Positions 63,451 through 64,000 of a stretch of DNA of 64,000 nt are shown here, one piece after another (the stretch's first letter is position 1; each line of letters starts with the position of its first letter). Location of the stretch: the NCBI RefSeq assembly GCF_001440405.1, contig NZ_LLXX01000033.1, forward strand, positions 13,417 through 77,416, given 5' to 3'. The notes below the pieces were generated by a model that was not told the DNA's origin, made no database searches, and saw nothing but the letters and a program-made list of their open reading frames with translations. This stretch comes from Bradyrhizobium valentinum (GTDB lineage Bacteria; Pseudomonadota; Alphaproteobacteria; Rhizobiales; Xanthobacteraceae). Position numbers and translations under genes: made by a program.

Positions 63451-64000
63451 ATGTCTTCGTCGAAATTCGACATCGTCGTCTACGGCGCCACCGGCTTCAC
63501 CGGCCAGCTCATCGCCGAATATCTGGCCGAGCACTACAAGGGCGACGCCAATCTGAAGTGGGCGATGGCCGGCCGCAGCAGGGACAAGCTCGCCTCAGTT
63601 CGTGACGCGATCGGTGCGCCGGCGGATACGCCGCTGATCGTGGCTGATGCTTCCGATCCAGCCTCGTTGAAAGCGATGGTTGGACAAACCAAGTCTGTCA
63701 TCTCGACCGTCGGCCCATATCAGCTTTACGGCAACGAACTGCTTGCGGCATGTGTGGCTGATGGTATCGACTACTTCGACCTCTGTGGCGAGCCGCTTTG
63801 GATGCGCCAGATGATCGAAACGCATGAGGCGCAGGCCAAAGCGACCGGCGCGCGCATCATGTTCTCGTGCGGCTACGATTCGGTGCCATTCGAACTCGGC
63901 GTCTTCTGCGTGCAGGAAGAAGCGAAGAAGGTTTTCGGAACGGCGGCGAGCCGCGTCAAGGGGCGTGTCCGAGTCATGAAAGGCACGTTGTCGGGCGGTA
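63451..64000 (+). CDS. Saccharopine dehydrogenase-family protein, N-terminal part (partial)
   Basis: 183 codons are visible; the 3' end is outside the window. It starts MSSSKFDIVVYGATGFTGQL with a Rossmann GATGFTG motif, followed by GVSTVGPYQLYG-like sequence (SVISTVGPYQLYGNEL) and DYFDLCGEPLWMRQM. This matches the family that includes trans-acting enoyl reductases and saccharopine dehydrogenase-like oxidoreductases. AAAAGGAAT lies upstream of ATG 63451. Substrate unknown. Confidence 0.88.
   Translation, partial: MSSSKFDIVVYGATGFTGQLIAEYLAEHYKGDANLKWAMAGRSRDKLASVRDAIGAPADTPLIVADASDPASLKAMVGQTKSVISTVGPYQLYGNELLAACVADGIDYFDLCGEPLWMRQMIETHEAQAKATGARIMFSCGYDSVPFELGVFCVQEEAKKVFGTAASRVKGRVRVMKGTLSGG

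Noticed and set aside
62354..63556. A 400-codon plus-strand frame overlapping the YdcF and DUF169 genes
   Set aside because: It is out of frame with two recognisable protein families and crosses a family E repeat; it is a shadow.

Overview
The window looks like a chromosomal segment of an alphaproteobacterium of the Bradyrhizobium/Nitrobacteraceae type. The evidence is the high G+C and strongly GC-biased third positions, the gene content and gene orders typical of Rhizobiales (glyA-nrdR-ribD-ribE-ribH-nusB-thiL; yceD-plsX-fabH-ihfA-merR-tRNA-Pro; gcrA; a Mg-type hemB; an LdtR-type MarR regulator), and several families of intergenic inverted repeats that I recognise from that group. The assignment comes from protein and repeat recognition alone; no database was searched.

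Layout. 1-2.6 kb: the end of recO, then parC. 2.9-10 kb: transporters, with a CDF cation exporter, a ChrB-like rhodanese translationally coupled to ChrA, an MFS carrier, a TauE/SafE permease and an EamA permease. 10-16.7 kb: an arsenic-resistance island of two opposed units. The minus unit is arsR1, a Cys-tailed flavoprotein, two MFS carriers and a RidA protein. The plus unit is arsR2, a thioredoxin-type arsenate reductase, an aquaglyceroporin and a glutaredoxin-type arsenate reductase. 16.7-20.2 kb: an adenylate/guanylate cyclase, a VOC protein and another MFS carrier. 20.5-22.6 kb: an animal-type haem peroxidase with a C-terminal RTX module. 23-26.5 kb: a three-gene membrane-stress operon of a PspA-like fusion protein, a YqiJ-like OB-fold protein and a YqiK/flotillin protein. 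26.6-32.6 kb: mntH, bpt, an RDD protein, hemB, a small membrane protein and ldtR. 32.9-37.2 kb: a CUT1-type sugar ABC transporter. 37.3-41.3 kb: small conserved proteins, a histidine phosphatase, a roughly 1.1 kb gene-free tract made of repeats, and a glutathione S-transferase. 41.6-50.3 kb: glyA, nrdR, riboflavin genes, nusB, thiL, a cold-shock protein and a membrane pyrophosphatase. 50.4-64 kb: a Bug-type binding protein, bamE, a cytochrome bc1 chaperone, the yceD-plsX-fabH-ihfA-merR run, tRNA-Pro(GGG), a dapA-family gene, an SDR, gcrA, a GrlR-like protein, a formamidase, a YdcF protein, a DUF169 protein and the start of a saccharopine-dehydrogenase-family gene.

The most unusual object is the first gene of the 23-26.5 kb operon. 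Its N-terminal ~150 residues resemble the non-catalytic N-terminal part of IS605 OrfB/TnpB proteins, and its C-terminal half resembles PspA/IM30. A consensus Shine-Dalgarno and ATG sit exactly at the domain junction, so one gene could yield both the fusion and a free PspA-like protein. A perfect inverted repeat with a Shine-Dalgarno core in its loop lies at the 5' end. I suggest a domesticated TnpB-derived domain tied to a PspA-flotillin membrane-maintenance system. The other points of interest are the arsenic island, which has no recognisable ArsB or Acr3 pump, and two near-identical Fur/Mur-like boxes, one before mntH and one before the haem peroxidase.

The window contains no insertion sequence, integrase, CRISPR array or rRNA that I can see.
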